Of a stretch of 64,000 bases of DNA, positions 1-9,651 are shown piece after piece. A program made the position numbers and the translations under genes. Source of the DNA: Nostoc sp. NIES-4103 (GTDB lineage Bacteria; Cyanobacteriota; Cyanobacteriia; Cyanobacteriales; Nostocaceae); assembly GCF_002368335.1 (NCBI RefSeq), contig NZ_AP018288.1:7618389-7682388 (forward strand). Direction: 5' to 3'. Positions within the stretch are counted from its first letter, which is position 1. Each line of letters begins with the position of its first letter. Under the pieces are notes generated by a model. It had not been told where the DNA came from, did not search any database, and saw only the letters and a program-made list of their open reading frames with translations.

Positions 1-1
1 T

Positions 2-97
2 GTATCAACCGCACTTTCGTCTGCTCTTCAGGAAAGGAAGATGAAAAGTGAGCTTTACTTCAAAGCTTCGCCAGAAAGTTTAAATTCTAAGTGGTAA
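2..97 (+). CDS. C-terminal end of a truncated upstream gene (unknown)
   Basis: The frame starting at base 2 is open from the window edge to a TAA at 95-97 and would encode about 31 C-terminal residues ending SLNSKW. Another frame also stays open from the edge to a TGA at 49-51, so the choice is not certain. The next gene starts 107 bases downstream on the same strand and belongs to exopolysaccharide synthesis, so this may be the tail of another gene of that cluster. Function cannot be read from the fragment. Confidence 0.35.
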   Translation, partial: VSTALSSALQERKMKSELYFKASPESLNSKW

Positions 98-203
98 ATA
101 TTGTTGTATCTAGATTTAAAATAACTGAGACTTGAACAGATTTAGCAAGATATTGAAAGCATCGTAAATTGGGTAAAAATAGTTATTTCATAAATAGGTA
201 ATA

Positions 204-971
204 ATGCAAAAACCGCGATATAAATTCCTTGGAGTTCAAGTAGACGCATTTTCTATTTACGAACTTAATTCATTGATTGGAGAATCTATTGACCTCAATC
301 AAAAATGGATAATTGCCAATCACAACCTACACAGCCTTTATATTTACCATCACGACACTAAAATGCGTGCTTTCTATGCTCAGGCAGACTATTCACATAT
401 TGATGGTATGCCATTGGTGTTGATTGGTAAGTTGCTAGGTTTTCCACTAAAGCGAGAACAGCGAGTGACTTATGCTGATTGGGTATGGCCTTTGATGGCT
501 GAAGCCGCTGAGAAAGGCTGGCGTGTTTTTTATTTAGGATCTAAGCCAGGAGTTGCAGAACGAGGAGCTAGGATTTTACAACAGAAGTTCACAGGCCTAC
601 AAATTGCTACCGCTCACGGCTACATCGACATACGTCAGGAAAGCCAAGAAAACCTTGCTACTTTGGCAGCAATTAAAGCCTACCAACCCCATGTACTTAT
701 GGTCGGTATGGGTATGCCACGTCAAGAGTACTGGATATTAGACAACCTACAACATATACATACAAATGCTATTTTGACTAGTGGAGCGTGTATGGATTAT
801 GTGGCCGGAGCAGTTTCAACTCCACCTCGCTGGATGGGAAAGTTAGGTTTAGAGTGGTTTTATCGCTTGTGGAGTGAGCCAAAAAGACTTTGGAAACGTT
901 ACTTGCTAGAACCATGGTTCGTCGCAAGGTTATTCTTGAGGGAAATTTTTCATAAGCAACACCATAAATAA
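204..971 (+). CDS. WecG/TagA/CpsF family glycosyltransferase
   Basis: The 255-residue protein has the features of the WecG/TagA/CpsF (GT26) family: an N-terminal segment with NHNLHSLY, a middle VFYLGSKPGVAE stretch for nucleotide-sugar binding, and the GMGMPRQEYW motif near residue 168. Family members transfer an N-acetyl-mannosamine-type sugar to an undecaprenyl-linked acceptor at the inner face of the membrane. Length is normal and the C-terminus is basic and aromatic, as expected for membrane association. The ATG at 204 is the first in frame. Its neighbour at 1302 is a polyprenyl glycosylphosphotransferase, so both probably assemble a surface polysaccharide repeat unit. The exact sugar is unknown. 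Confidence 0.9.
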   Translation: MQKPRYKFLGVQVDAFSIYELNSLIGESIDLNQKWIIANHNLHSLYIYHHDTKMRAFYAQADYSHIDGMPLVLIGKLLGFPLKREQRVTYADWVWPLMAEAAEKGWRVFYLGSKPGVAERGARILQQKFTGLQIATAHGYIDIRQESQENLATLAAIKAYQPHVLMVGMGMPRQEYWILDNLQHIHTNAILTSGACMDYVAGAVSTPPRWMGKLGLEWFYRLWSEPKRLWKRYLLEPWFVARLFLREIFHKQHHK

Positions 972-1301
972 AGTTCAGTAGAATTATTAACTAATAGGGG
1001 TAATGGATTACATGAACAGTGCCATACTGGCAATTGTAGTGTGTCGTATAGACATCGTTGAAATGGGTAATAAAAAACAAATTGTTAGTTACTATTGACG
1101 GCTTTCGCTTGATTTTTTCTTAGTCTAGGCTGGAGATTACTGTCATAAGATAAAGTTTATTGTATGAAAATTTTATTTAGTTGATGTTAATAATGGCACA
1201 CCTGAAAACAATTATCTTCGTTATTTTAATCCAGAATGACTGAATTTTCTACCAAATCCTAGAGTGCCAACTGAATACCAAAATAGTGGAGTTGAAGAAA
1301 C
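972..1301. other. Intergenic spacer, no gene seen
   Basis: AT-rich spacer of 330 bases between two polysaccharide genes on the same strand. No long frame, strong hairpin or repeat array is visible. It probably holds the promoter of the gene at 1302. Confidence 0.5.
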
Positions 1302-2729
1302 ATGACATCTAGATATGTACCATTAGTAGATTTTAAGCCAGATTTAAGATCGGCTAAAGCCGCAAGGATACAAAGAGGACTAGCTATAAGAGTTCTCCGA
1401 GTAATCACACTGTTATTGCTAGATGCCCTATCTTTAACATTGGCATGGAAGTTAGCAGTATTTTATGGAACTCCAATCAATTCTCCTTGGATAGAAAAAC
1501 CTTCTTTCCTACTGCTAATTCTCGTAGTCGAACTTGGCATGATAGCATCCAAAGGACTATATAATGCGGGTATTCATCGGCGTAACTATGGCCTCCTTGT
1601 TAAAGCAGTTTCTCTTTCAGAATTTTTCTTATTGCTGATTGCGTTTCTCTATGAACCTCAACGCTATATATCCCGTTCAACCTTTCTCTTATTTTGGTTG
1701 TTTTCTGTAGCATTCATTTGTGCAAATCGGTTAATCTTTGATTTTGCTACCAAAGTACTTCGGAAAGTAGGAATAATCCGTTATCCTGTTTTTCTGATCA
1801 CAGATGTAGAAGATCAAGACAGTAGCGTTAAGTTAATAGAAAAAGAAAATTGCTACAACATTTTTGGAGTAGCTGAAGCTAGCTCTCTAGACAGAGATAA
1901 TAGAGAAGCAACTCTAGAATTTCTTCACAATCGAGGTATTGTGGAAGCTTTTGTTTCTTGGAATGCAATCAAGAACCGTCTATATGTTTCCTGGCATTTC
2001 CTAAATGCTGGTATTACCCTCCGGATTTTGCCGACAGAGAGAGAAGTTCTGCCACCTAAGTCTATATTGTGGATGATTGGTGATGTCCCATGTCTGACAA
2101 TCCCGGCACCGATTATCGCAGGTGGGGATTTTTGGCTAAAGCGGTGCTTCGATCTCTTCTGTGCAATTATTTTGCTATTTCTTCTGTCACCTATATACCT
2201 ATTAATTGCCCTGCTGATTAAGCTAGATTCTCCTGGTCCAGTCTTTTTCAAGCAAAATCGTATTGGTCTGCATTGTAAGCAGTTCAAGATATGGAAATTC
2301 CGAACAATGGTTACAAATGCAGAAAAGTTACAAGCATCCTTAGAAGCAAAGAATGAGATCAAAGATGGTGTTCTCTTTAAACTCAAAGATGACCCTCGCG
2401 TCACAAGAGTTGGAAAATTCCTTCGCCTTTACAGTTTAGATGAATTACCACAATTGTTTAATGTTCTACTGGGAGAGATGAGTTTAGTTGGTCCTCGCCC
2501 TCTACCTGTCCGAGATGTAGAGAGGTTCAAAACCACCCACTTTATCCGTCAAGAAGTTTTACCAGGTATCACTGGATTATGGCAGGTTTCTGGTCGCTCT
2601 GATATTGATAACTTTGAGGATGGGGTGAAATTAGATATTGCATACATAGAAAATTGGTCGCTTTGGTTAGACCTGAAAATTATGCTTAAAACTGTTAAGG
2701 TTATTTTGCAAAAGACAGGTGCTTACTAG
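1302..2729 (+). CDS. Exopolysaccharide polyprenyl glycosylphosphotransferase (bacterial sugar transferase)
   Basis: This 475-residue protein has the architecture of WbaP/CpsE-type initiating sugar transferases. There are four hydrophobic segments in roughly residues 30-150, a soluble CoA-binding-like middle part, one further membrane segment near 280-310, then the catalytic bacterial sugar transferase domain. The domain shows the family motifs KQNRIG, KFRTM, DELPQLFNVLLGEMSLVGPRP and GITGLWQVSGRS. The enzyme moves a hexose-1-phosphate from a nucleotide sugar to undecaprenyl phosphate, the first step in building an exopolysaccharide unit. It follows the WecG-type gene and is followed by a strong hairpin, so transcription probably ends here. 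Confidence 0.93.
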   Translation: MTSRYVPLVDFKPDLRSAKAARIQRGLAIRVLRVITLLLLDALSLTLAWKLAVFYGTPINSPWIEKPSFLLLILVVELGMIASKGLYNAGIHRRNYGLLVKAVSLSEFFLLLIAFLYEPQRYISRSTFLLFWLFSVAFICANRLIFDFATKVLRKVGIIRYPVFLITDVEDQDSSVKLIEKENCYNIFGVAEASSLDRDNREATLEFLHNRGIVEAFVSWNAIKNRLYVSWHFLNAGITLRILPTEREVLPPKSILWMIGDVPCLTIPAPIIAGGDFWLKRCFDLFCAIILLFLLSPIYLLIALLIKLDSPGPVFFKQNRIGLHCKQFKIWKFRTMVTNAEKLQASLEAKNEIKDGVLFKLKDDPRVTRVGKFLRLYSLDELPQLFNVLLGEMSLVGPRPLPVRDVERFKTTHFIRQEVLPGITGLWQVSGRSDIDNFEDGVKLDIAYIENWSLWLDLKIMLKTVKVILQKTGAY

Positions 2730-2740
2730 TTATAGATAGA

Positions 2741-2814
2741 TAGTGCCCTAACTAAGCATGGGTCGTAGATAGCAATGTAATTGCAAATCTAATCCACGCT
2801 TTAGTAGGGCACTA
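2741..2814. repeat. 74-bp foldback element
   Basis: The arms 2741-2761 and 2794-2814 are imperfect inverted repeats of about 21 bases. The outer TAGTGCCCTA pairs exactly with TAGGGCACTA. Between them lies a small inner hairpin, GCAA-TGTAA-TTGC. The element sits 11 bases after the sugar transferase stop codon. It resembles a small palindromic MITE rather than a simple terminator. Confidence 0.6.
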
Positions 2815-2815
2815 C

Positions 2816-2840
2816 CCCCGTTTTTTAGAAACGGGGTCTT
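2816..2840. terminator. Rho-independent-type hairpin between convergent genes
   Basis: CCCCGTTT (2816-2823) and AAACGGGG (2829-2836) form an 8-bp stem with a 5-base loop. It lies between the sugar transferase (plus) and the beta-helix gene (minus), so it can end transcription from both sides. The T-rich tract is weak. Confidence 0.55.
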
Positions 2841-2857
2841 TGATGCACTTTTTCTAA

Positions 2858-4345
2858 CTAAGGTTTGCGTTCCAGCGCACCTATATCTATAATGGCAATG
2901 CCGTTCCCATCTCCATCTAGTGGACGGCTAGTACCAAACCGATCAATTTTTGGTGCAGCAACGCCATTGAAGGTACTCATTCCAACATCAATTGCTGGGC
3001 TATTGGAGTGGAGGTAGAAATTACTATTTGCAGCATCTACAAATTTTGGTTCTTTTCCAATGATATTGCTCAACCCCGAAGTTCTGTATTTAGAAGAATT
3101 GTAGACCAAATTGTTATCATACATCGTTAGAGTTGATCCAAATGTATTGTTGACTACTGCATCTTTCTTGGCGTACATAATGTTGTTGAATACTCTGACA
3201 TTATCTCCCTTAATCACATCAATTTCGCCTAGGGTATTCTGAAGATCAGGACTCTGTGCGTTTTGATAGGTAGTGTTATTGACTATATCTGCATTGGCAC
3301 TTAAGTAACAGACAATTCCAGAACCACCACTTTTGTAAATAACATTGTTGGTGATCAGAACTTTACCATTGTACGGTGGATTGGAAGTTGATTTGGTACT
3401 TTTTAAATCATCAAGGATGATGCCATGTCCTTCAGCGACTTTACCAAGGTCATGACGAGGAATGTAGTTGATGTTATTACCAATAATATTCTCCCGCACA
3501 ATCATTTTGTAGTCGGTTGTATTGTTGTCTACACTCTTGCTGTGTAATAGACTAATGGCACTGACTCCTACAGGCGAATACCATGTATTCTCCAAAATAA
3601 CGTTATTCTCAATGGTGATATAGTCAGATAGGTTTGCGGTAATCGCGGTACCACCAAACTTAGAGATGTTGTTATTGCGAATCACTATATGGTGGGAATA
3701 TTGCGAGGGTGTCCCATTTGAAAAAGATGGTGCAATACCAATGGCCGCCCCATTCGTCAGCGGATCTTTAAGGTCATTTTTTTGTTGTTGTGCATAATTC
3801 AACGTAACTTTATCGTTGCTGCCTACTAGCTTCAGACCCTCAATATTAATGTAGGAAGAGCCACTGACGATGATCGCATAGCTACCGGTTGATTTGATCA
3901 CAGGTTTGTGACCAGGATAGGCTTTGAAAGTGATCGGTGCATCTGCAGTGCCTTGTTCTTGATAAATTACAAGGAGCGATTTACCAGGATCTGTCACCTC
4001 CTGGGTATATGTACCGTTCATAATGTAGACTGTATCCCCAGGGTTTTTCACCATATTTGCAGCTTTTTGCAATGTCCGAAATGCAGTACCTGCTGTCAAG
4101 CCATTATTGTTATCGTTTCCAGTTGGAGAGACGTAGTATGTTGTACCAGAAGTAGCTAAAGCCAATTTATCAGAGCCAATTCTGGAAGCAGGTACGCTTT
4201 TAGCTGTATTCAAATTAGCTATGGTATCAGTATGTGTCAGTTTGCGGAAAGATAAGTCTGCGTTATCAAAGGATTCAGCTTTTAGTCCCATGTCAATTCC
4301 TAGGCTGACAACTAGAGTTGTAGCCAAAACTCGAGAAAGAAACAT
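2858..4345 (-). CDS. Secreted right-handed parallel beta-helix repeat protein
   Basis: The 495-residue protein begins with a hydrophobic signal peptide (about residues 1-23), then a linker, then the TYYVSPTGNDNNNGLTAGTAF opening typical of DUF1565/right-handed beta-helix proteins. Many short coils follow, with repeated N-N-x-I and IxxNxI patterns (ITANLSDYITIENNVI, ITNNVIYKSGG). The C-terminus carries a calcium-type loop, DGDGNG. Such folds occur in polysaccharide lyases, epimerases and surface adhesins. No catalytic residues can be assigned with confidence, so a polysaccharide-modifying role is an inference from the neighbouring EPS genes. A clear ribosome site (AGGAG, around 4353) supports the ATG at 4345. 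Confidence 0.85.
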   Translation of the reverse strand: MFLSRVLATTLVVSLGIDMGLKAESFDNADLSFRKLTHTDTIANLNTAKSVPASRIGSDKLALATSGTTYYVSPTGNDNNNGLTAGTAFRTLQKAANMVKNPGDTVYIMNGTYTQEVTDPGKSLLVIYQEQGTADAPITFKAYPGHKPVIKSTGSYAIIVSGSSYINIEGLKLVGSNDKVTLNYAQQQKNDLKDPLTNGAAIGIAPSFSNGTPSQYSHHIVIRNNNISKFGGTAITANLSDYITIENNVILENTWYSPVGVSAISLLHSKSVDNNTTDYKMIVRENIIGNNINYIPRHDLGKVAEGHGIILDDLKSTKSTSNPPYNGKVLITNNVIYKSGGSGIVCYLSANADIVNNTTYQNAQSPDLQNTLGEIDVIKGDNVRVFNNIMYAKKDAVVNNTFGSTLTMYDNNLVYNSSKYRTSGLSNIIGKEPKFVDAANSNFYLHSNSPAIDVGMSTFNGVAAPKIDRFGTSRPLDGDGNGIAIIDIGALERKP

Positions 4346-5323
4346 AATTCAACTCCTAAAATATGTAAAAAGTTTGGAAAAAAACGACATCTGAACTGAC
4401 TTTTTACGGGATGTGCAAAAGGTCAGTTTTATAAATAGAAAAATCCATCATTTCATTTTTCCAAACCCTAATCTTTCTATTAGGTAGTTTCATGAATATA
4501 AAACTCTAAAGTAATAGGTTTGGTAAAAACGACGCTGTTTAATTCTTTGATGACTTGGAGTAAAAATTCAGGTGAGGGCATCATAATTTGGAGTCCCTAT
4601 GCGAATTGACTTTGTGACAAAAGTCCTAATTGGAGACTATTTATACGTACCACGAACACTTTATTCAACTTTGGCAACCAAAGCAGATATGTGTCCTACT
4701 CTGTGTGAGGTAAATAAATACTTATGCAAGATTCTTAATTAGCATATCAAATAATTGAGTGATTATTTGATTGATTTAGATATCTAATGTATTTAAATAT
4801 CTAATGAATTTAAAGAATTTTCGGCAGATATTAGATGAAATTGGGAATTTTGTGATCTCAGGTCGATGAAGTATAAATGGAATAAATATTACTCCACTGA
4901 CATCATGGACTTGTTTAACAGAACTTAATGTTTTAACAAATTTTTGCTTTTGTAAATCAGAAGTTTCTCAATTTAAATTGTGAGGTTCTATTTAGTCAAT
5001 GTTTCATTCAACCATGATGTAAATATATTTCATAAATCTACGTTATGCTTCGGTGAAAACACGGTTTAAAACTTGGCTAAATTATTTGCATATGTGTGAT
5101 GTTATACGAAATAATGTCCATCTCTGGTAGCAATGATTAATGATGAAAGAGATTAGAAGATTTGAAAAATTTGTAACAAGTCTGTACAGGGGTTTGAGAC
5201 TAATCCCTGTAAATATTATTAGAACAGCAGAATAAGGATTTGATATTGTCACTGATAGTTGAAAGAGAAAAAATACAGAAATATCAATTACCTGCTATCA
5301 CCTGACATTGACGTAAAAGCAAG
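4346..5323. other. AT-rich spacer, no gene seen
   Basis: About 980 bases without a credible reading frame. It contains the promoter and leader of the beta-helix gene on its left edge. The rest is low-complexity AT-rich sequence with no tandem array or strong hairpin that I can see. Confidence 0.4.
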
Positions 5324-5578
5324 ATGTTACACAAGTATTTGAGTTTAGGCAACCTGAAAATCCCTGTAGCCACTTGTAAAAAGTCGAACTTTAACAAAGG
5401 CGATCGCAAATTCATTACCACTAGAGGCATACCAAATTCTTTGCCAGAATACACTTCATACCCTGAGTACATTGTCCTTCCGAAGCATCGGGGAGACTAC
5501 AGGGTAATCAAATTAAGCTCAACATCCAAAAATGGTATCATTACTTTACATACAAATCCTGTCTACGCAGGCTTTTAA
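5324..5578 (+). CDS. Small hypothetical protein
   Basis: An 84-residue basic protein with no recognised domain. It has regular Pro and Tyr residues in the middle (PEYTSYPEYIVLP) and a HIP1 site inside. It is isolated in a gene-poor stretch, with no clear ribosome site before the ATG. It could be a chance frame or the remnant of a longer gene. Confidence 0.35.
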   Translation: MLHKYLSLGNLKIPVATCKKSNFNKGDRKFITTRGIPNSLPEYTSYPEYIVLPKHRGDYRVIKLSSTSKNGIITLHTNPVYAGF

Positions 5579-6502
5579 CAATTTACTACACTATTTGGTG
5601 TGTCTTAACTCCAAATCACGAAATTAGTATAAACTATGTGTCTGTGCCATGCTTGCTGGCATAGCAGACTGCAATAGCTTTGATTGGTGGATCACTAGCT
5701 TGCCATTAAGGACGTGCAAGTGAGGGCTGACACTAAGCACTCAGTTTTAACGTGAGTTAGATACTGTTGAAAATGGCACAAAAAAGGGCTGTTGTCTGTA
5801 ATGAAAGCAAAAACAAACAAGGTGTCTCAGCAATGTCCACCATTGTATCTCGTCTGGATATCACTTAGATTTTTGTAATAGTAGATGGATTCTGTTCGAT
5901 ACGGCAGAATTTGTGGCAGCAATTGCCACAGTCACTCTCAATGACAGGAGAACGGCGCACTAAATCAAGAAAACAGCTATTTTTTTGAAATTAGCCATGA
6001 CAAAAGACAAGCCTGCTACTGCTGGCCAATCTACAAAAATAATCGACTATTTCTGAATCAGGAAATGGCAAGCATTTGATTTCGCATTCAAGGGAAAGGA
6101 GATAGCGCTCAGTTTGGTTTGTAGGATATTAACTAAGTAGCCAATATGGTGGTGTTTCATAGCTCAGAGTATATCTCAGCAATTATGAGTTTTTTGTGAG
6201 GATATAAAGCAATTCGATTGCTGTTTTCGCTGCTGATATGTATTTGTCCCAAAAACTATAACTCCATATCTACGCTCAAGGCTGACCTATACTATCTCCT
6301 ACTGTTTCTTAACTTCATCAAACTCACGTAGTTTGAGATAGTTACTAAAGAAAAAGTCTGCTCTCAGCAACCAGGGTATTACAGTTACAGCTACAACCTC
6401 AGCTAAAGTTCACTTTTGACTACGCTTTTAATTGCCAATAGTCCAGACTTGCTGAGGATTTCACTATCTTAAAGCCGTCATCTACTAAAACTATAACTTG
6501 AT

Positions 6503-6760
6503 TAGGACTTACGCAAAAATCCTCTCAAACTCTTATTTCTCCCTACCCTGCGGGAATCCTCTTCTCCTGCGGAGACGAAGGCCGCGAACGAGCGAACGGG
6601 TGACGCAGGAGCGTCACCCGTTCGCTCTTGAGATCGCAGTCGCCTGGGTCGGGGAAACCCTACCAAGAGCGCTGTCTCACCGTGTCCTCGGTGTTCTCTG
6701 CCGTAGCCTGCGGCAAGCCACTTCGTGTCTACGATTTTTCGTTACCTGTGCCTAAGTCCT
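6503..6760. repeat. Composite repeat with a 16-bp perfect hairpin
   Basis: The block starts with TTAGGACTTACGCAAAA and ends with the partly inverted CCTAAGTCCT. Inside is an uninterrupted 16-bp stem (6591-6606 with 6611-6626, loop AGGA) and further GC-rich palindromes of the CCTGCGG type common in filamentous cyanobacteria. Long frames across it are products of the GC-rich repeats, not genes. The same left end recurs at 18158-18247 (inverted) and near 48593. Confidence 0.65.
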
Positions 6761-7050
6761 GTTGATGCAAAGGGCTAATTGCTCAAAAATTTAGTTAAAA
6801 CTGATCAGCATCTATTTTTAGAACTGCCAGTTTAAATTTATAGCCGTAGTCACATAGGTTAGGACAATGTTCATTGCTCAAAGCTTTGAAACAACTGGCT
6901 TCCTACTCAGCGTTCAGCACGAGCGCACTTTGCTAGAAGTACTTTCTTCAAAGGTGTGATATGGCCTCAAAAGATAAAACCTCACAGCTTGGTGTATACG
7001 GCAGGTAATCCCAATCTTATTTACATTCACGCTTATTACTTATTAAAGCG

Positions 7051-7072
7051 GTATCCTTCGGGAAGCTGATAC
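7051..7072. other. Hairpin at the right end of the tnpB remnant
   Basis: GTATC (7051-7055) pairs with GATAC (7068-7072), and the inner CTT pairs with AAG around a short loop, with a small bulge. It lies about 50 bases past the tnpB stop. IS200/IS605 elements carry a subterminal hairpin there, and the guide-RNA scaffold of TnpB is transcribed across it. Assignment as an IS end is inference. Confidence 0.4.
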
Positions 7073-7120
7073 TCTACCGTTCGTAGAAACCTAGACAAAG
7101 CTACCCAAGAGTAGACAATG

Positions 7121-7540
7121 TTAGACAACCACGTTTGTAATCTTAGTCCAAAGTCCTAAAACTACAGGCACAAACGGCAGTGCCTCTATCCCATCCATAA
7201 AGTTAGGGATTACTTTACGAGCAATATTTAAGCTTCCATTGGTATCAGCATTAATAATGCTACCAGTGGAAGTTTTGTATAGACCGCGCTTAATACGTTT
7301 ACCACTAAACACAGGCGAACGCTCACTGTTGCTATTGTAAGCTGGTAATTGATCAGCATCTAAAGCACTTGCCTTACTGGTGTAACTTTCCTCTGTTAAA
7401 ACAATTTCAATACCTGCTAATTGTGCTTTGTATGTCAACAGATGAATTAACTTAGCGTGAGGTATTTTAGTAAAGTCTTGATTATTCCTTGTGCCAATAT
7501 TGATATCTTGCTTCCATGCAAGTGGCATTAGAGACTTCAA
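7121..7540 (-). pseudogene. tnpB: TnpB (IS200/IS605 OrfB) C-terminal remnant
   Basis: The 139 codons match only the last third of TnpB. IPHAKLIHLLTYKAQLAGI is followed by TEESYTSKAS and by the final RuvC-III block INADTNGSLNIARKV, which keeps the catalytic Asp. The N-terminal helix-turn-helix and the RuvC-I Asp are absent, and the zinc-finger cysteines usual between TEESYTSK and the last block are missing, as in some cyanobacterial lineages. The protein cannot be an active RNA-guided nuclease. No tnpA is nearby. The start codon is arbitrary because the gene is truncated. Confidence 0.85.
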
Positions 7541-8003
7541 CAGCTGAATTTTGCGTTAATAACCAAGTATGCTCAAGCCCCTCTTTGCATCAAGGAGGGG
7601 TTGAAGAGAGGTTCATAGAACTTACGCATTAACAGAAAATTGATACTATGCAGTTAAATCCAACTTCTGTGGTAGGTGTTCTAAGATAAAGTCACGAGTC
7701 ACTTAAACAGATAAATTTCTTTGGATTTCATACCATTTTCAATTAACTCTTCAACAGGCATTCATTCTAATTGTTAGGACTTACGCACATGGTCATATTT
7801 TTTTGCAAAAATCATCCAAAGTGAAACACCCAAAGTCCAAAAATTTTGACTATTGTCACGAAGATATGTGTGAATTAGGAAAATCTTGTGCTGATCAATT
7901 TACTTATCTGAGCTTGGGTGGACATTGGGGATAGAGAATTGGTCAGTAGATAATAGACAGACTTGAGTTTCCCTATTTTCCCCACTCTCCTTATTCCCAG
8001 TCT
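7541..8003. other. Spacer with a possible IS-end inverted repeat
   Basis: No gene. An imperfect inverted repeat at 7574-7603 (CCCCTC...GAGGGG) lies just upstream of the tnpB remnant. TTAGGACTTACGCA near 7774 is another copy of the repeat end seen at 6503. The sequence just before 8004 is the purF 3' flank. Confidence 0.4.
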
Positions 8004-9503
8004 CTACACCCCTGCCTTTTCTAATATCAGCTTAGAGCGCTTCACCTGCTCAGGAATTGCTACAGGATAATCTCCAGTGAAGCAAGCAGAACAAAAACTA
8101 TTGGGGTCTTCTCCCGTTGCTTTTAGCATTCCCTCCCAACTTAAATAGGCTAAAGTATCAACTTCTAGTTGCTGGGCAATTTCTGCTACTGACTTAGTAG
8201 CAGCAATTAGCTGATCCTGAGTATCAGTATCAATGCCGTAGAAGCAGGGGTGAGTCACGGGTGGAGAAGAAATTCGCATATGCACTTCCACTGCACCCGC
8301 CTCACGCAAAGTTTTAACCAGCTTACGACTAGTAGTACCCCGCACAATCGAGTCATCGACAATAATCACTCGTTTACCTACTAGCACATCTTTGAGGGGG
8401 TTGAGTTTCATGCGGATACCCGACTCACGCATGGTTTGTGTTGGCTGAATAAAGGTTCGTCCAACGTAGCGATTTTTAATCAATCCTTCAGCGTAGGCGA
8501 CACCTGAAGCTTGAGAAAATCCAATGGCAGCAGGCACACCAGAATCAGGAACACCAAAGACAATATCAGCATCCACAGGAGATTCTTCAGCTAATTGTCG
8601 CCCTAGGCGCATCCGATAGCTGTACAAACTCTCGTTGTGCATGAGGCTATCAGGGCGAGCAAAGTAAATCATTTCAAAGATACACAGCTTGCGCTGGGGC
8701 TGTTGACTCCAGTGGTAGGAAGCTAGACCTTCTTCAGTGATCCAAACTAACTCGCCTGGTTCCACATCGCGCAGGTATTCAGCACCAATAATATCTAAAC
8801 CACAAGTTTCAGAAGCCAAAACATAACGGATAGGATTCCCAGCCAAAGTACCGATTACTAGAGGACGAATGCCATTAGGATCACGGACACCCATCACACC
8901 AATGGGAGTGCCAACGACTAAACTAAAAGCTCCTTGGCAGCGTTTAAAGGCCTGAATCGCACCCTCTAGCCAATCTGCACCAGCATCGATCGCTTGGGCG
9001 ATCGCAAAAGCGATCATTTCTGAATCTGTAGTGGTCACTAAGTTGCATTTGCTCTGGAGTAACTCTTCTCGCAATTGCACAGTATTGACTAAATTACCAT
9101 TGTGTGCTAGAGCAATTGAACCAAGACGAGTATCCAGTACGGCGGGCTGGGCATTAACTTTGCGGCTAGAACCGGTAGTAGAATAACGAGTGTGACCAAC
9201 CCCTATGCTTCCGGGCAGATGCTCTAACACCGATTCGTTGAAGACTTGAGACACCAAGCCCATATCTTTGTGTAGATGTACATGCGTACCTTCAAAGGTA
9301 GCAATACCAGCTGATTCTTGACCCCGGTGCTGAAGGGCATATAGTCCAAAGTAGGTTAGTTTAGCAACGTCTTCTCCTGGTGCGTAGATGCCAAAAACAC
9401 CGCAAGCTTCTTCTGGCTTATCAGGACAATTTTCAGAACTATTCATTGAGTCGTTGGTCTGTCGGGGGTATTCATCCGAAGTCACGGGATGGATGGGAAT
9501 CAT
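8004..9503 (-). CDS. purF: Amidophosphoribosyltransferase
   Basis: PurF catalyses the first committed step of purine synthesis: glutamine plus PRPP gives phosphoribosylamine. The 499 residues show a short propeptide, then the N-terminal nucleophile Cys34 in EACGVFGIY, which must be exposed by cleavage. The glutaminase domain follows (GHTRYSTTG, LAHNGNLVN), and then the PRTase domain with the PRPP loop VIIVDDSIVRGTTS. Cysteines at CGLDI, CFYGI and CSACFTGDYP fit the iron-sulfur form of the family. It lies 148 bases after purL on the same strand, so co-transcription is likely, as in many cyanobacteria. MNSSENCP at residue 20 is an alternative start. Confidence 0.97.
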   Translation of the reverse strand: MIPIHPVTSDEYPRQTNDSMNSSENCPDKPEEACGVFGIYAPGEDVAKLTYFGLYALQHRGQESAGIATFEGTHVHLHKDMGLVSQVFNESVLEHLPGSIGVGHTRYSTTGSSRKVNAQPAVLDTRLGSIALAHNGNLVNTVQLREELLQSKCNLVTTTDSEMIAFAIAQAIDAGADWLEGAIQAFKRCQGAFSLVVGTPIGVMGVRDPNGIRPLVIGTLAGNPIRYVLASETCGLDIIGAEYLRDVEPGELVWITEEGLASYHWSQQPQRKLCIFEMIYFARPDSLMHNESLYSYRMRLGRQLAEESPVDADIVFGVPDSGVPAAIGFSQASGVAYAEGLIKNRYVGRTFIQPTQTMRESGIRMKLNPLKDVLVGKRVIIVDDSIVRGTTSRKLVKTLREAGAVEVHMRISSPPVTHPCFYGIDTDTQDQLIAATKSVAEIAQQLEVDTLAYLSWEGMLKATGEDPNSFCSACFTGDYPVAIPEQVKRSKLILEKAGV

Positions 9504-9651
9504 GCTGGCTTTGCTCCTGGTGTTGGTGTCAAGTCACAGGGATTATGTCGCTCGATAGTTGCCGAGTTCTTAATAAATCTTTAACCATCTATTAAAACAG
9601 TACCTTAAGAAGGATGAAGGATAAAGTCTAATAGTCTAAAGTTGAAAAATT

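Larger units (their letters stand above)
5579..7120. other. Gene-poor decayed region
   Basis: About 1.5 kb with no intact gene. The left part (5750-6480) shows several short broken frames but nothing recognisable. 6503-6760 is a GC-rich repeat block, described separately. The right edge holds the end hairpin of a tnpB-type insertion sequence. Confidence 0.45.

Noticed and set aside
1925..2404. 159-codon frame on the minus strand inside the sugar transferase
   Set aside because: It overlaps fully with a well-supported conserved gene on the other strand and shows no domain.
6498..6755. 85-codon open frame on the plus strand
   Set aside because: It is made of GC-rich palindromic repeats (16-bp hairpin, CCTGCGG units), has no ribosome site and no protein-like composition.
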